Assembly: GCA_012522705.1 (NCBI GenBank)
Contig: JAAYJY010000227.1
Span: 1-6,629 of the forward strand
Length of the DNA stretch: 6,629 bases
From: Syntrophomonadaceae bacterium
GTDB lineage: Bacteria > Bacillota > Syntrophomonadia > Syntrophomonadales > Syntrophomonadaceae
Direction: 5' to 3'
Shown here piece after piece: positions 6,254 to 6,629 of this stretch. Both the position numbers and the translations under genes were made by a program. A model generated the notes under the pieces. The model was given only the letters and a program-made list of their open reading frames with translations. It did not search any database and was not told where the DNA came from. The stretch's first letter is position 1. Each line of letters opens with the position of its first letter.

Positions 6254-6460
6254 ATGTTTTTCGCTTTTCTGATTGCCTATTTACTCATACTGGCTATTGA
6301 ACTCCCGCCCTTGATCAGGAACCGCTGGTACAAGGAAATGGCAGTTTTCGGTGTCCTCTTTCTGTGTAGTGTCTATATGGGAATGGTGCAGTTCTATCAC
6401 TGGCCCTTTTTCAATCCCTGGGACCATCTGCTCCCCCTTTTGCCACCCTACCATAGCTAG
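6254..6460 (+). CDS. Small two-helix membrane protein, probable ger operon D-type subunit
   Basis: The gene encodes 68 residues from the ATG at 6254, 12 bases after the C-subunit gene and with its own ribosome site, so it is very likely the last gene of the operon. Two hydrophobic segments are visible, about residues 2-18 (FFAFLIAYLLILAIELP) and 31-48 (VFGVLFLCSVYMGMVQF), joined by a short basic loop (RNRWYK), with an aromatic- and proline-rich tail (HWPFFNPWDHLLPLLPPYHS). This layout matches the small two-helix D proteins encoded in or beside many ger operons of Bacillales, which modulate receptor output. It also resembles small hypothetical proteins I recall next to gerAC in Clostridia, with an IE-PPL motif after helix 1 (here IELPPL). 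Function is inferred from size, topology and position only. A GTG start at 6248 would add two residues. Confidence 0.75.
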   Translation: MFFAFLIAYLLILAIELPPLIRNRWYKEMAVFGVLFLCSVYMGMVQFYHWPFFNPWDHLLPLLPPYHS

Positions 6461-6479
6461 ATTACTTTGTTACTTTGCT

Positions 6480-6629
6480 CTATTGAATAAAGGCCAGCGC
6501 ATCCTGCAAAAACTGCAGATTATCGCCCTTATCCATGAGCAAGGTTAGTGTATAGGGATTTACTTTCTTGACTTTCCGGCTGTCGGGGCTCTTATAATCG
6601 TCTGGCAAACGGTGGGCTAACTGGATCTC
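6480..6629 (-). CDS. C-terminal fragment of a convergent gene, possibly mfd (start outside window)
   Basis: From the right edge the minus strand is open in one frame for 49 codons to a TAG at 6480-6482, giving a soluble, charged tail that includes RKVKKVNPYTLTLLMDKG and ends DNLQFLQDALAFIQ. Codon use looks normal and the alternating pattern suggests a strand followed by an amphipathic helix. The final strand-helix layout is reminiscent of the C-terminal domain of the transcription-repair coupling factor Mfd, and in B. subtilis mfd lies just upstream of spoVT in the same orientation, as this fragment would if the ger operon were removed. This is a synteny-guided guess on a very short stretch; another gene is quite possible. 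The stop lies 19 bases from the end of the small ger gene, with no terminator visible between them. Confidence 0.55.
   Translation of the reverse strand, partial: EIQLAHRLPDDYKSPDSRKVKKVNPYTLTLLMDKGDNLQFLQDALAFIQ

Noticed and set aside
6504..6518. Hairpin CTGCA-AAAAC-TGCAG as an operon terminator
   Set aside because: The stem is only five pairs, lies within the minus-strand coding frame and has no T-run on either side.
6351..6548. 65-codon plus-strand frame overlapping the small ger gene
   Set aside because: It is an alternate frame of the small membrane protein gene and runs into the convergent minus-strand coding region; no ribosome site.
1..6629. CRISPR arrays, transposases, tRNA or rRNA genes, prophage or toxin-antitoxin genes
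   Set aside because: No spaced direct repeats, terminal inverted repeats, RNA gene signatures or relevant protein motifs were seen on either strand.

Overview
The window is a chromosomal stretch from an endospore-forming member of the Firmicutes. The evidence is a near-canonical SpoVT, a complete GerA-type spore germinant receptor operon and a SpoVB-family flippase. Base composition is roughly balanced, and the gene order resembles the mfd-spoVT-yabM-yabN neighbourhood of Bacillus subtilis. A Clostridia-class sporeformer (Peptococcaceae or Syntrophomonadaceae-like) is my guess; the sequence does not prove it.

Layout, left to right. (1) Bases 1-1467, minus strand: the first 489 codons of a SpoVB/YabM-like multispanning flippase whose 3' end lies outside the window. 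It has its own vegetative-looking promoter (TGG-TATAAT extended -10). (2) Bases 1468-1636: intergenic, holding that promoter, two inverted repeats and a strong intrinsic terminator for spoVT. (3) Bases 1637-2200, minus: spoVT. (4) Bases 2201-2386: a divergent control region with a good sigma-G-type promoter firing left into spoVT and a sigma-G-type -10 (CATAATA) facing right toward the germination operon. (5) Bases 2387-6460, plus: a four-gene germinant receptor operon in the order B (GerAB family), A (GerAA family), C (GerAC lipoprotein), then a 68-residue two-helix membrane protein resembling the 'D' subunits of ger operons. (6) Bases 6480-6629, minus: the last 49 codons of a convergent gene, product uncertain, possibly the C-terminus of Mfd.

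How the parts work together: SpoVT is the forespore regulator that tunes sigma-G-dependent genes. The divergently encoded A, B and C proteins would assemble in the spore inner membrane as a receptor that senses a small-molecule germinant, with the small fourth protein as a probable accessory subunit. The flippase gene is separated from spoVT by a terminator and seems to be controlled independently.

I see no wholly new system. The points most worth following up are the B-A-C-D gene order, the small fourth gene, and the placement of a ger operon in inverted orientation next to spoVT with a shared, probably forespore-specific, control region.
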